Origin: CAVSJO01 sp963728445
Lineage (GTDB): Bacteria; Gemmatimonadota; Gemmatimonadetes; Longimicrobiales; RSA9
Assembly (NCBI GenBank): GCA_963728445.1
Contig: CAVSJO010000007.1
Span: 124,001 to 188,000 of the forward strand
DNA: 64,000 bases
Reading direction: 5' to 3'
Position 1 is the first letter of the stretch, and each line of letters begins with the position of its first letter. The position numbers were made by a program, and so were the translations under genes. Below are positions 1 through 8,208 of the stretch, in pieces. A model generated the notes under the pieces. The model was not told the DNA's origin, ran no database searches, and worked only from the letters and a program-made list of their open reading frames with translations.

Positions 1-87
1 GAAAGACGTCGAGTACTGCGTTCATCGAATTGGACTCCCCGCTGCGGATCGCTGCTCCCGCAGGGCGCAAACGATATGCCGAGCCCG

Positions 88-426
88 TCAGTCCTTCGCA
101 GCGAGCTCGTCCGTGCGCGCGGCCATGATGAAGTCGTTCCGGTGCAGCCCCCCGATGGCGTGAGTCCACCAGCTCACCGTCGCCCGGCCCCACGTGACCT
201 CGAGGAGCGGGTGGTGTCCCGCCTTCTCGGCCGCCGCGCCCACCCGGTCCGCGAACTCGAGGGCAGACCGGAAGTCGTCGAAGCGGAACGTGCGCCGCAG
301 GCGCTGCTCTCCGTCCACCGTAACGACGCGCCAGTCCGGCACCTCCCGCTCCAGCTCCCGACGGTCCGCCTCCGTCACGCGCGGCGCCTCACCGGTACAG
401 GGCACACACCCCTCATCCTTCAGCAT
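88..426 (-). CDS. phhB: pterin-4a-carbinolamine dehydratase
   Basis: Predicted to dehydrate 4a-hydroxytetrahydropterin, recycling the pterin cofactor of aromatic amino acid hydroxylases. The roughly 112-residue protein is full length for the PCD/DCoH family. It carries the family signature in its second half: an AGHHP motif, then a TVSWWTHAIGGL segment and an ND pair. I chose the ATG at 426 because GGGGAGG ends only one base before an in-frame GTG at 429 but four bases before this ATG. It lies downstream of the aldehyde dehydrogenase gene on the same strand, separated by a hairpin array. No aromatic amino acid hydroxylase is visible in the window, so the partner enzyme is unknown. Confidence 0.9.
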   Translation of the reverse strand: MLKDEGCVPCTGEAPRVTEADRRELEREVPDWRVVTVDGEQRLRRTFRFDDFRSALEFADRVGAAAEKAGHHPLLEVTWGRATVSWWTHAIGGLHRNDFIMAARTDELAAKD

Positions 427-461
427 CACGCCTCCCCTCGATGACCATGCCCGTCCCCCCC

Positions 462-566
462 CCGCGCGAAGCGCGGAACCCCCGCCCGAAGGGCGGTGCC
501 CCCCCGCAGGGGGTGCCCCACCGAAGGTGGTGCCCCGCCGCAGGCGGTGCCCCGCCCGAAGGGCGG
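462..566. repeat. array of six short hairpins with covarying stems
   Basis: Six consecutive hairpins fill the gap between the aldehyde dehydrogenase stop and phhB. Each has a 5-6 bp perfect stem and a 3-nt loop, GAA or GCA. Stems are CCGCGC/GCGCGG (462-476), CCGCCC/GGGCGG (482-496), CCCCC/GGGGG (501-513), CCACC/GGTGG (518-530), CCGCC/GGCGG (535-547) and CCGCCC/GGGCGG (552-566). Loops recur every 17-20 bases and most units are joined by a TGCC-type linker. The stems differ between units but pairing is always kept, so structure rather than sequence appears to be conserved. It could act in a transcript on either strand, for example as a 3' stabiliser or terminator of the aldehyde dehydrogenase mRNA. 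Confidence 0.85.
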
Positions 567-574
567 CGCTAAGG

Positions 575-3016
575 CTATTCCCCGTACGGCACCCAGATGT
601 TCTTGACCTCCGTCGCCCGCCGCAGGAAGTCCCGCGCGTCGGCAGTCCCCCAGTCCGGCCGGCCGCTCGGACACCACGTCCGCTTCATGTTGCCGGTGGA
701 CAGCCGTTCGACCTCCGCCCGCCCGTTCGACGGGCCGAAGTACCAGAGCGCGTCCACGTCGTCGTGGGCGGCGAGGGCGGGTGTGATCTCCTCCCGGCGA
801 CCGGTGAGGATGTTGATCACGCCGCCGGGCACGTCCGAGGTGTCCAGCACCTGGTAGAGGTCCGTGACCACCAGCGGATTCCGCTCGGACGCCACGGCGA
901 CGACGCTGTTCCCCATGGCCACGAGCGGAGCGACCAGAGACACGAACGCGAGGAGGGGTGCGTCGTCCGGGCAGACGACCGCGGCGACCCCGACCGCCTC
1001 CGGCATGGCCAGCGTGACGTTGCGGAAGGGCGTGTGGTGGACGTGCCCGTCGTACTTGTCGGCCCAGGCCGCGTACTCGAACAGTCGGCGGACGGTGAGG
1101 TCGACCTCGCGGGCGGCGGCTGCGTCGTCGCCCGTCACCGCCGCGATCCGGCTCGCGAAGGAATCCGCGCGCGGGGAGAGGTTCTCGGCGGCGTAGTAGA
1201 GCACCTGGGCCCGGTTGTGTCCCGTCGCGCGGGCCCAGCCGCGGGCCTTGTGGGCGGCCTCGACGGCGTTCCGCACGTCCTTGCGATTGGCCCGCGGCAC
1301 CTCCCCCAGCCGCCGGCCGTCTGCGCCGCGGACGTCGAGGCTGTAGCCGCCGTCGGGTCGCGCCTGCCTGCCGCCGATGTATAGCTTCGGCGTCCGGTCG
1401 ATCCCCGCGAGGGCGTCGGCGGGCCCGGCGCCCGCGTCCCGGCCGGCCCCGTCCCGGCCCTCCGCGTCCCCGTCGGCCGCTACCGGCCCGGCACCCTCGG
1501 CGTTCGCATCGGCGGCGTGTGCGTCTGACGTCTCGCCCGCGCCGTGGCCTTCCCACGCGGGCACGAGGTACTCGTACATTCCCTCGCGGCCGCCCTCGCG
1601 CCCGAACCCGCTCTCCCGGTAGCCACCGAAGCCGGACGCCGCGTCGAAGACGTTCGTGCAGTTCACCCAGACGGTGCCCGCCTTGATCTTCGGCGCGACG
1701 TCGAGGGCTAGGTTCACGCTCTCCGTCCACACGCTGGCGGCCAGTCCGTAGCGCGTGTTGTTCGCCAGCTCCACCGCCTCGTCGGGCGTGCGGAACGACA
1801 TGAGCACGACGACGGGACCGAAGATCTCGACCTGCGCCACCGTCGCGGCGGGCGACACGTCCGTGAACAGCGTCGGTGGGTAGAAGCAGCCCTCCTCCGG
1901 ACAGCTCCAGGACGGCTGCCAGAGCGACGCGCCTTCGTCCACGCCCTGGCGGACGAGCGCCTCGATCCTCTCGAGCTGCACCGGCGCGACGATGGCGCCG
2001 ATGTCCACGCCCTTGTCCAGCGGATCACCCACGCGGAGCGTCTCCATGCGGGCCTTCAGCTTGTCGACGAGGCGCTCGGAAACGCCTTCCTGGACGAGGA
2101 TCCGCGAGCCGGCGCAGCAGACCTGGCCCTGGTTGAACCAGATGGCATCGACGACGCCCTCGACGACGCTGTCCAGGTCCGCGTCCTCGAAGACAACGAA
2201 CGGCGATTTGCCGCCGAGCTCCAGCGACAGCTTCTTGCCGCTGCCCGCCGTAGTCTCCCGGATGATCCGGCCGACCTCCGTCGAGCCGGTGAACGCGATC
2301 TTGGCGACGTCGCTCTCGACGAGCGCCGCGCCCGTGCGTCCGTCGCCGGTGACGACGTTCACCACGCCCGCGGGCAGGCCGATCTCCCGGCAGATCTCGG
2401 CGAATCGGAGCGCGGTGAGGGGCGTGAACTCCGCCGGCTTGAGGACCACCGTGTTTCCGGCGGCCAGGGCCGGCGCGACCTTCCACGCGAGCATGAGCAG
2501 CGGGAAGTTCCACGGGATGATCTGCCCGACCACGCCCACGGGCTCGTGGCCCGGGAACTCGGAGTCCCGGAGTTGGGCCCAGCCTGCATGATGGTAGAAG
2601 TGGCGGGCGACGAGGGGCACGTCGATGTCCCGCGACTCGCGGATGGGCTTGCCGTTGTCCAGGGACTCCAGCACGGCGAACAGGCGAGCGTGCTTCTGGA
2701 CCTGCCGGGCCAGGGCGTACAGCCAGCGTGCGCGGCCGTGGCCGTCCAGCGCCTGCCAGCCCGGCAGGGCGGAGCGCGCCGCGTCGACGGCGGCGGCAAC
2801 GTCACCGCGCGAGCCCTGCGCCACCTCGGCCAGCTTCGAGCCCGTCGCGGGGTTCTCGCTGGCGAACCATTGCCCCTCCTGCGGATCCCGCCACGCGCCA
2901 CCGATGAAGTGGCCGAAGCGCCGCCCGTGCGCGTCCAGCCACTCCGCGGCCGTGGCCCCGCTCTCGGGGGCAGGCCCGTACTCCATGCTGCGGTAGATCT
3001 CGGCGACCGTGCTCAT
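575..3016 (-). CDS. aldehyde dehydrogenase with a second, degenerate ALDH domain
   Basis: NAD(P)-dependent aldehyde dehydrogenase of 813 residues. The first domain (about 1-490) is complete: PWN at 168-170, ELGGK with general base E266, and the GQVC motif with nucleophile C300. A low-complexity Ala/Gly/Asp-rich linker (about 495-540) leads to a second ALDH-like domain (about 540-813) that lacks the ELGGK and GQxC motifs and looks non-catalytic. The ATG at 3016 is preceded by AAGGAA. It lies 34 bp downstream of deoC, whose aldolase releases acetaldehyde, so oxidation of acetaldehyde to acetate is a reasonable inference. ALDH substrate range cannot be read from sequence alone. Confidence 0.9.
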   Translation of the reverse strand: MSTVAEIYRSMEYGPAPESGATAAEWLDAHGRRFGHFIGGAWRDPQEGQWFASENPATGSKLAEVAQGSRGDVAAAVDAARSALPGWQALDGHGRARWLYALARQVQKHARLFAVLESLDNGKPIRESRDIDVPLVARHFYHHAGWAQLRDSEFPGHEPVGVVGQIIPWNFPLLMLAWKVAPALAAGNTVVLKPAEFTPLTALRFAEICREIGLPAGVVNVVTGDGRTGAALVESDVAKIAFTGSTEVGRIIRETTAGSGKKLSLELGGKSPFVVFEDADLDSVVEGVVDAIWFNQGQVCCAGSRILVQEGVSERLVDKLKARMETLRVGDPLDKGVDIGAIVAPVQLERIEALVRQGVDEGASLWQPSWSCPEEGCFYPPTLFTDVSPAATVAQVEIFGPVVVLMSFRTPDEAVELANNTRYGLAASVWTESVNLALDVAPKIKAGTVWVNCTNVFDAASGFGGYRESGFGREGGREGMYEYLVPAWEGHGAGETSDAHAADANAEGAGPVAADGDAEGRDGAGRDAGAGPADALAGIDRTPKLYIGGRQARPDGGYSLDVRGADGRRLGEVPRANRKDVRNAVEAAHKARGWARATGHNRAQVLYYAAENLSPRADSFASRIAAVTGDDAAAAREVDLTVRRLFEYAAWADKYDGHVHHTPFRNVTLAMPEAVGVAAVVCPDDAPLLAFVSLVAPLVAMGNSVVAVASERNPLVVTDLYQVLDTSDVPGGVINILTGRREEITPALAAHDDVDALWYFGPSNGRAEVERLSTGNMKRTWCPSGRPDWGTADARDFLRRATEVKNIWVPYGE

Positions 3017-3050
3017 GCGTTCCTTCCCGGTCCCGTGCGCTCCGGCACGG

Positions 3051-4124
3051 CTACGCCATGGGATGTCGATGGTCCGCCGAATAGCGGCCCGTCACGAAGT
3101 GCTCGAGCTGGCGCTCGATGTCGGTCAGCAGGGAGCTGGCGCCGAAGCGGAACCGGTCCGCCCGCATCCAGCGCTCTCCCAGCTCCTCGCGGAGAAGGAG
3201 CATCCACGCCATAGCGTCCTTCGCGGTGCGGATCCCGCCCGCCGGCTTGAAGCCGACGGCGTGGCCGGTCCGCTCGAGGTACTCCCGGATCGATCGGACC
3301 ATGACGAGACCGACGGGCAGCGTCGCATTGACCGGTTCCTTGCCCGTCGACGTCTTGATGAAGTCCGCGCCGGCCATCATGCAGACGAGGCTGGCCTTCT
3401 TCACGTTCCGGAGCGTGCCCAGCTCGCCCGTGGCGAGGATGGTCTTGAGGTGCGCGTCGCCGCACGCATGCCGGAACGCCCGGACCTCCTCGTAGAGCGC
3501 CTGCCACTCGCCCCGCAGCACGTGGGATCGGGTGATGACGACGTCGATCTCGGCCGCGCCGGCCTCGACGGACGCGCCGATTTCCTCGACGCGCTGCTCG
3601 AAAGGGGAGAGACCCGCCGGGAAGCCCGTGGAGACGGCCGCCACGGGGATGCCCGATCCGCGAAGCGCGTTCACGGCCGTCTCCACGAACGAGTGGTAGA
3701 CGCACACGGCCGCCGTCGTGATCCCCAGCTCCTCCGCGCCCATCGCCGCGAGCAGGTCGTCGCGCACCGGGTGCCGCGCCTTCGCGCACAGCCGGCGTAC
3801 CCTGCCCTCCGTATCGTCGCCCGAGAGCGTCGTCAGGTCGATGAGCGAGACGGCGCGCAGCAGCCACGCGGCCTGCCACTGCTTCTTCACGGACCGGCGA
3901 GTCGGGATCGTGGCGGCCCGCCGTTCGACGGCGCTGCGGTTCACGCGCACGTCCTCGACCCAGTCCAGCTCCAGCGGCATGCCCGGGTTCCTGCCGTGGC
4001 CGGCGCGATCCTCCGGCACCGGTCCCCCGGCCTCGCCGTCGCCTGCGCCCCGCGCTTCGCCCCGGCCGCTCTCCGGCGCGAGCGGCGCGCCTCGCCGCCT
4101 GTAGGTTCCGTCCTTCGTCGCCAT
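3051..4124 (-). CDS. deoC: deoxyribose-phosphate aldolase
   Basis: Cleaves 2-deoxyribose-5-phosphate to acetaldehyde and glyceraldehyde-3-phosphate in deoxynucleoside breakdown. The 357-residue protein carries the class I aldolase residues: Schiff-base K257 in FIKTSTG, K293 in GFKPAGGIR and D194 in EIDVVITR. It is longer than the usual 220-260 residues because of an N-terminal extension of about 95 residues; the first 50 are Gly/Arg-rich and probably disordered. I chose the ATG at 4124 over two upstream in-frame ATGs because GAGGAG sits four bases before it. It appears to be the first gene of an operon with the downstream aldehyde dehydrogenase. Confidence 0.93.
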   Translation of the reverse strand: MATKDGTYRRRGAPLAPESGRGEARGAGDGEAGGPVPEDRAGHGRNPGMPLELDWVEDVRVNRSAVERRAATIPTRRSVKKQWQAAWLLRAVSLIDLTTLSGDDTEGRVRRLCAKARHPVRDDLLAAMGAEELGITTAAVCVYHSFVETAVNALRGSGIPVAAVSTGFPAGLSPFEQRVEEIGASVEAGAAEIDVVITRSHVLRGEWQALYEEVRAFRHACGDAHLKTILATGELGTLRNVKKASLVCMMAGADFIKTSTGKEPVNATLPVGLVMVRSIREYLERTGHAVGFKPAGGIRTAKDAMAWMLLLREELGERWMRADRFRFGASSLLTDIERQLEHFVTGRYSADHRHPMA

Positions 4125-4200
4125 GCTTCTCCTCGAATCGGCCATCGGTCCTTCGAAGATAGGAAGCCCGACGAGCCGCGCCAACGGCCGCCCCGTGGTG

Positions 4201-6399
4201 CTACCAGCCCGTCCGCAGCCGCGCCCCGACCTCGAACCTGCGCCCCGGCGCCGGCTCGTAGTACCGGCCCCCGAACGCGTTCACGACCACCGACCCGGCG
4301 TAGGCGCGGTCGAGCGCGTTCTCGACGGAGGCCTCGAGCGTGACGTCGCCGCCGGACCAGTGCACGGGTAGCGCCACGCGGCCGTCCAGCACGAAATAGG
4401 GCCGGCTCACCGCAGTGTTCTCGTCGTCGACCGGGGTGGCGGCCACGTAGCGGCCGTCCACGGCCAGCGCCCCGTCCCGCACCGGCGTCCACTCGAGCGC
4501 GGCGTCCCAGCGGAACGGGGCGACGCCGGGCACCCGGTCTCCCGCGAGCTGCGCGGAGTCCACGACGAAGTCGTCGAAGCGGGCGTCCGTTCGGGTGAAG
4601 GAGCCGGAGAGGGTAACGCCGCGAGCGACGACGGCGTCGACGGAGAGCTCGAGCCCCTCGTGCACCGTGCTCCCGGCGTTGCGGAAGTACTGCCGGTCCG
4701 GAGCCGTCGCGACCTCGAAGGGCACGAGGGCGTCGCGCACCCGGGCATGGTAGGCGGAGACGCTCCAGAGGACGCGGCCGCGGGCCACGCCCTTGGCGCC
4801 GACCTCGAGGGACTGCGTCCGCTGGGGCTGAAGGTCCGGATTGAAGCCGCCCGCACCGCTCGGGCGGTTGGCGAGCTCCGAGGTGGTGGGCGTCTCGAAG
4901 GCCGTCGCGGCATTGGCGTAGAAGCCGATCCAGCGGGCGGCGTCGTAGCGGACGCCGGCCGTCGACGAGAAGGCGTCCATGCTCCGAGAGCCGGAATCGT
5001 CCGGGTCGTCGGCCCCCTTCAGGTGGTCGTCCACGGAGAATCCGACGCGATCGTAGCGCAGCCCCGCCAGCACGCTCCAGTGCGGGTCCACGCGGGCGTG
5101 CAGCCGGCCGAACCCGGCCAGCGCCCCGACCCGCTCGTGCTGGTCGAGGACGCGCTCTCCCCGCGCGCCGTCGTCGTTCACGAAGTTGCGGCGATCGTCG
5201 AGCTGGGCCGAGACCTGAGCCCCCGCGCGCCAGTCCAGGGCTCCGTCGCCCGACCCGTCGCCCGACCCGATGGTCGCCCGCGCGCCCGCAACGGTGCGGT
5301 CCAGGGCGATGATCCGGAACGGGATCGGATTGTCGACCGTGCGTCCCCGGCCGTAGGCGGCCACGTCCAGGCTCGCACCCGCCACGGGACGCCGCCAGCG
5401 GACGCCCGCCTGCACCTGCGTTGCTCGCTCGCCCGTGTCCTGGACCCGGTTCGTCACGTACGCGGCCCTCGGATCCGCGGCCATGAGCGAGTCCGAGAGC
5501 GAGCCCGGGTTCTCCGCGTCGTACGTGACCGCGTCCACCGTGGCGTCGAGCGCGCCGCCCGCGACCGGCTGAAGTGCCCGGAGGTGTCCCCGCCACATGG
5601 ACGCCGCGGAGTGGGCACGGTAGCCCTCCGTGCGGATCCAGCTGCCCTGGGCCAGGGCCCCGCCGCCGCCCCAGCCGGCGCCTGCCGCGGCCCGGCCGCG
5701 TCGCAGACCGTCCGCGCCGGCGAACGACGCCAGGGACGCGAGTCCCCCCCTCGTCGGAGGGTCCGGCGTCCGCAGCAGGATCGCGCCACCGGCCGCATTG
5801 CCGTAGAGCGCGGATGCGGGGCCCCGGAGCACTTCGGCGCCTTCGAGAAACGACGGGTCGACCACGCTCAGGGACGTCTGGCCGTCGGGCAGCGTGAGCG
5901 GCTGTCCGTCCAGGAGCACCGTCACGCCCCGGACGCCGAATTGGGAGCGGGCGCCGAAGCCGCGGATCGAGATGCGGTCCCCGAGCGCCGGGTTGTGCCG
6001 ATCGTCCACCTGCACGCCGGGCACGCCGCGCAGGAGGGGCTCGAGGGACAGGTCCGTCGTCGCAGCGCCCGGAGACCGGACCACCACGCTGGCGCCGTAG
6101 GGCGCTTCAACGACCGGAATCGCGGGCCCGAACGCGCGGACGCTCAGCATCGGAAGCCGGTAGACGGGCGTATCCGCTGCCATCCTCCGGAGCCCGGTCT
6201 GCCGCGCGCTGTCCCCCGGGGCGAGCGTATCTCGCCGTGCAGGAGCCGGTGCGGCCGGTTGCTGTGCCGCCGCCGGCGCCGCCACCCCCAGCAGCACCGC
6301 GAACATCGTCACGACGCGCCCGCGCGCACACGCCCGAGCGCAGTCTCCTCTCGTCTCGTATACCACGTGCCGTCCCGTGCCGTCCCGATGAGCGTCCAT
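4201..6399 (-). CDS. TonB-dependent outer membrane receptor
   Basis: Outer membrane beta-barrel that imports a ligand with energy from TonB. The 732-residue precursor has a signal peptide with a long basic n-region, a hydrophobic core at MFAVLLGVAAPAAAQ and cleavage near residue 46. The plug domain follows, with a typical stretch around LRGVPGVQVDDR, SIRGFGARSQFG and VEVLRG-like ALYGNAAGG sequence. The rest is a barrel ending in an aromatic residue (W). GGGGAGG seven bases upstream supports the ATG at 6399. The ligand cannot be inferred: siderophore, cobalamin and carbohydrate are all possible, and no transport partner is adjacent. Confidence 0.9.
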   Translation of the reverse strand: MDAHRDGTGRHVVYETRGDCARACARGRVVTMFAVLLGVAAPAAAQQPAAPAPARRDTLAPGDSARQTGLRRMAADTPVYRLPMLSVRAFGPAIPVVEAPYGASVVVRSPGAATTDLSLEPLLRGVPGVQVDDRHNPALGDRISIRGFGARSQFGVRGVTVLLDGQPLTLPDGQTSLSVVDPSFLEGAEVLRGPASALYGNAAGGAILLRTPDPPTRGGLASLASFAGADGLRRGRAAAGAGWGGGGALAQGSWIRTEGYRAHSAASMWRGHLRALQPVAGGALDATVDAVTYDAENPGSLSDSLMAADPRAAYVTNRVQDTGERATQVQAGVRWRRPVAGASLDVAAYGRGRTVDNPIPFRIIALDRTVAGARATIGSGDGSGDGALDWRAGAQVSAQLDDRRNFVNDDGARGERVLDQHERVGALAGFGRLHARVDPHWSVLAGLRYDRVGFSVDDHLKGADDPDDSGSRSMDAFSSTAGVRYDAARWIGFYANAATAFETPTTSELANRPSGAGGFNPDLQPQRTQSLEVGAKGVARGRVLWSVSAYHARVRDALVPFEVATAPDRQYFRNAGSTVHEGLELSVDAVVARGVTLSGSFTRTDARFDDFVVDSAQLAGDRVPGVAPFRWDAALEWTPVRDGALAVDGRYVAATPVDDENTAVSRPYFVLDGRVALPVHWSGGDVTLEASVENALDRAYAGSVVVNAFGGRYYEPAPGRRFEVGARLRTGW

Positions 6400-6473
6400 T
6401 CTGCCGCCTCCCCAACGACGCGGCGCCGTTCAGACTAACGACGTCGGGGGTCCGAATGAAGGAGGGCGGGGCG

Positions 6474-6512
6474 GTTGGAAAAGAGAAGGCCGGGGAGCGA
6501 CGCTCCCCGGCC
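6474..6512 (-). terminator. intrinsic terminator of the amino-acid permease gene
   Basis: A perfect 11-bp stem (6488-6498 with 6502-6512) and a 3-nt loop lie 29 bp past the permease stop. On the minus strand the stem is followed by a T-rich stretch, TTCTCTTTTCC. This is the clearest rho-independent terminator in the window. Confidence 0.85.
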
Positions 6513-6540
6513 GGGTCGTGCCGTGCCGCGAGCAGCCGCC

Positions 6541-8052
6541 CTATTCGGGCTCCGTGTACGTGGGCTCCGGCGGCTGCTCGATGTCGTGGAACGCCGAGTG
6601 CCCCGTCCGCTGCAGCACGCTGTGGGAGCGGCCATAGGCGAAGTAGACGACGAGCCCGATGACCATCCAGACGATGAGCCGGATCCACGTGTCGATGGGC
6701 AGGAAGTACATCATGAAGCCGCACACCAGGATCCCCATGAGGGGCACGAACGGAACCAGCGGCGTGCGGAACGGCCGCTCCCGCTCCGGCTCCTTCACCC
6801 GCAGGTACCAGACGCCGCCGCAAACGATCACGAAGGCCAGCAGCGTACCGATGGAAACCAGCTCGCCGAGCAGCGCGATGGGGAAGAATCCGGCCACCGC
6901 GGCGGCCACGCACCCGGTCACGATCGTCGTCACGTACGGCGTCTTGAAGGTAGGGTGGACCTTCGAGAACACGGACGGGAGCAGCCCGTCGCGAGACATC
7001 GAATAGAAGATGCGGGGCTGACCCATCAGCATCACGAGCACCACGGACGCGAGGCCCGCGATGGCGGCGATGTTGATGAGGTACGTCAGCCAGGCGAGGG
7101 CCGGTCCCGCGGCCGCGACGGCGACGAAGACCGGATGCGGCACGTCCAGGGTCGTGTAGTTCGCCAGGCCGGTCATGACCAGCGACATGAGAATGTAGAG
7201 GACCGTGCAGACGGCCAGCGAGCCGAGCATCCCGATCGGCATGTCGCGCTGCGGATTCCTCGCCTCCTGTGCCGCCGTGGACACGGCGTCGAACCCGATG
7301 TAGGCGAAGAACACCACCGCGGCGGCGCGCACGATGCCCGTCCAGCCGTAGTGCCCGAACTCGCCGGTGCCGGCCGGGATGAACGGGTGCCAGTTCGCCG
7401 TCTTCACGTGGTTGAACCCGAAGATGATGACGAGCAGCACGATGCCCGTCTTCACGAAGACGATGACGTTGTTGAAACGTGCCGACTCCCGGATCCCGAT
7501 GACGAGCAGTGCCGTCATGGCGAGGATCAGGAAGACGGCAGGCAGGTTGATGATGCCGCCCGCGGTCCGGACGATGTGGTGGGTTCCCACGATGTCCAGC
7601 GGTGCCTGCGTCCAGGCGGCCGGCAGCTTCACGCCGAGCTCGTCGAGGAACGCGACGAAGTAGCCCGACCAGCCGACCGCGACCGTGGAGGCGCCGAACA
7701 GGTACTCAAGGATGAGGTCCCAGCCGATGATCCACGCGACGAGCTCGCCCAGCGTGGCGTACCCGTACGTGTACGCGCTGCCGGCGATGGGGATCATGGA
7801 CGCGAATTCCGCGTAGCAGAGCCCCGCGAACGCGCACCCGAGGCCCGCGATCACGAACGAGATCATCACCGCGGGTCCGGCGTACTGCGCCGCGGCCGTC
7901 CCCGTCAGAACGAAGATGCCGGCGCCGATGATCGCGCCGATGCCGAGGAGCACCAGGTTGGTCGCGGTGAGCGCCCGCCGGAGCGAGTGCTCGCCTTCGC
8001 TGAACGCCTCGGCGCGCAGCTCGTCGATGTTCTTGCGTGCGAACAGGTTCAC
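6541..8052 (-). CDS. APC-family amino acid permease
   Basis: Inner membrane amino acid transporter of the APC superfamily, 503 residues with about 12-14 predicted membrane helices. The first helix carries the family signature GIGAIIGAGIFVLTG, followed by GPAVMISFVIAGLGCAFAGL and YAEFASMIPIAGSAYTY. The length and short hydrophilic N-terminus resemble the cationic amino acid transporter (YhdG/CAT) branch, so lysine, arginine or ornithine are possible substrates; that is inference. The start is a GTG at 8052 with AAGGA about ten bases upstream. It looks monocistronic, with its own terminator downstream. Confidence 0.92.
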   Translation of the reverse strand: MNLFARKNIDELRAEAFSEGEHSLRRALTATNLVLLGIGAIIGAGIFVLTGTAAAQYAGPAVMISFVIAGLGCAFAGLCYAEFASMIPIAGSAYTYGYATLGELVAWIIGWDLILEYLFGASTVAVGWSGYFVAFLDELGVKLPAAWTQAPLDIVGTHHIVRTAGGIINLPAVFLILAMTALLVIGIRESARFNNVIVFVKTGIVLLVIIFGFNHVKTANWHPFIPAGTGEFGHYGWTGIVRAAAVVFFAYIGFDAVSTAAQEARNPQRDMPIGMLGSLAVCTVLYILMSLVMTGLANYTTLDVPHPVFVAVAAAGPALAWLTYLINIAAIAGLASVVLVMLMGQPRIFYSMSRDGLLPSVFSKVHPTFKTPYVTTIVTGCVAAAVAGFFPIALLGELVSIGTLLAFVIVCGGVWYLRVKEPERERPFRTPLVPFVPLMGILVCGFMMYFLPIDTWIRLIVWMVIGLVVYFAYGRSHSVLQRTGHSAFHDIEQPPEPTYTEPE

Positions 8053-8208
8053 GGAGGGACGTCCTTGTTCGGGTGAATCGGGCAGGCGAGCCGGGGCCGC
8101 CGTGTTTCACGGATCCGCGTTCCGAATTGTCACCTCGGGGTCGCGAGCAATGTCACCGTCGGGCCGCGGGTCCCGCAAGGGCGCTCGTGGGAGAGGCGTG
8201 GCCGGCTC

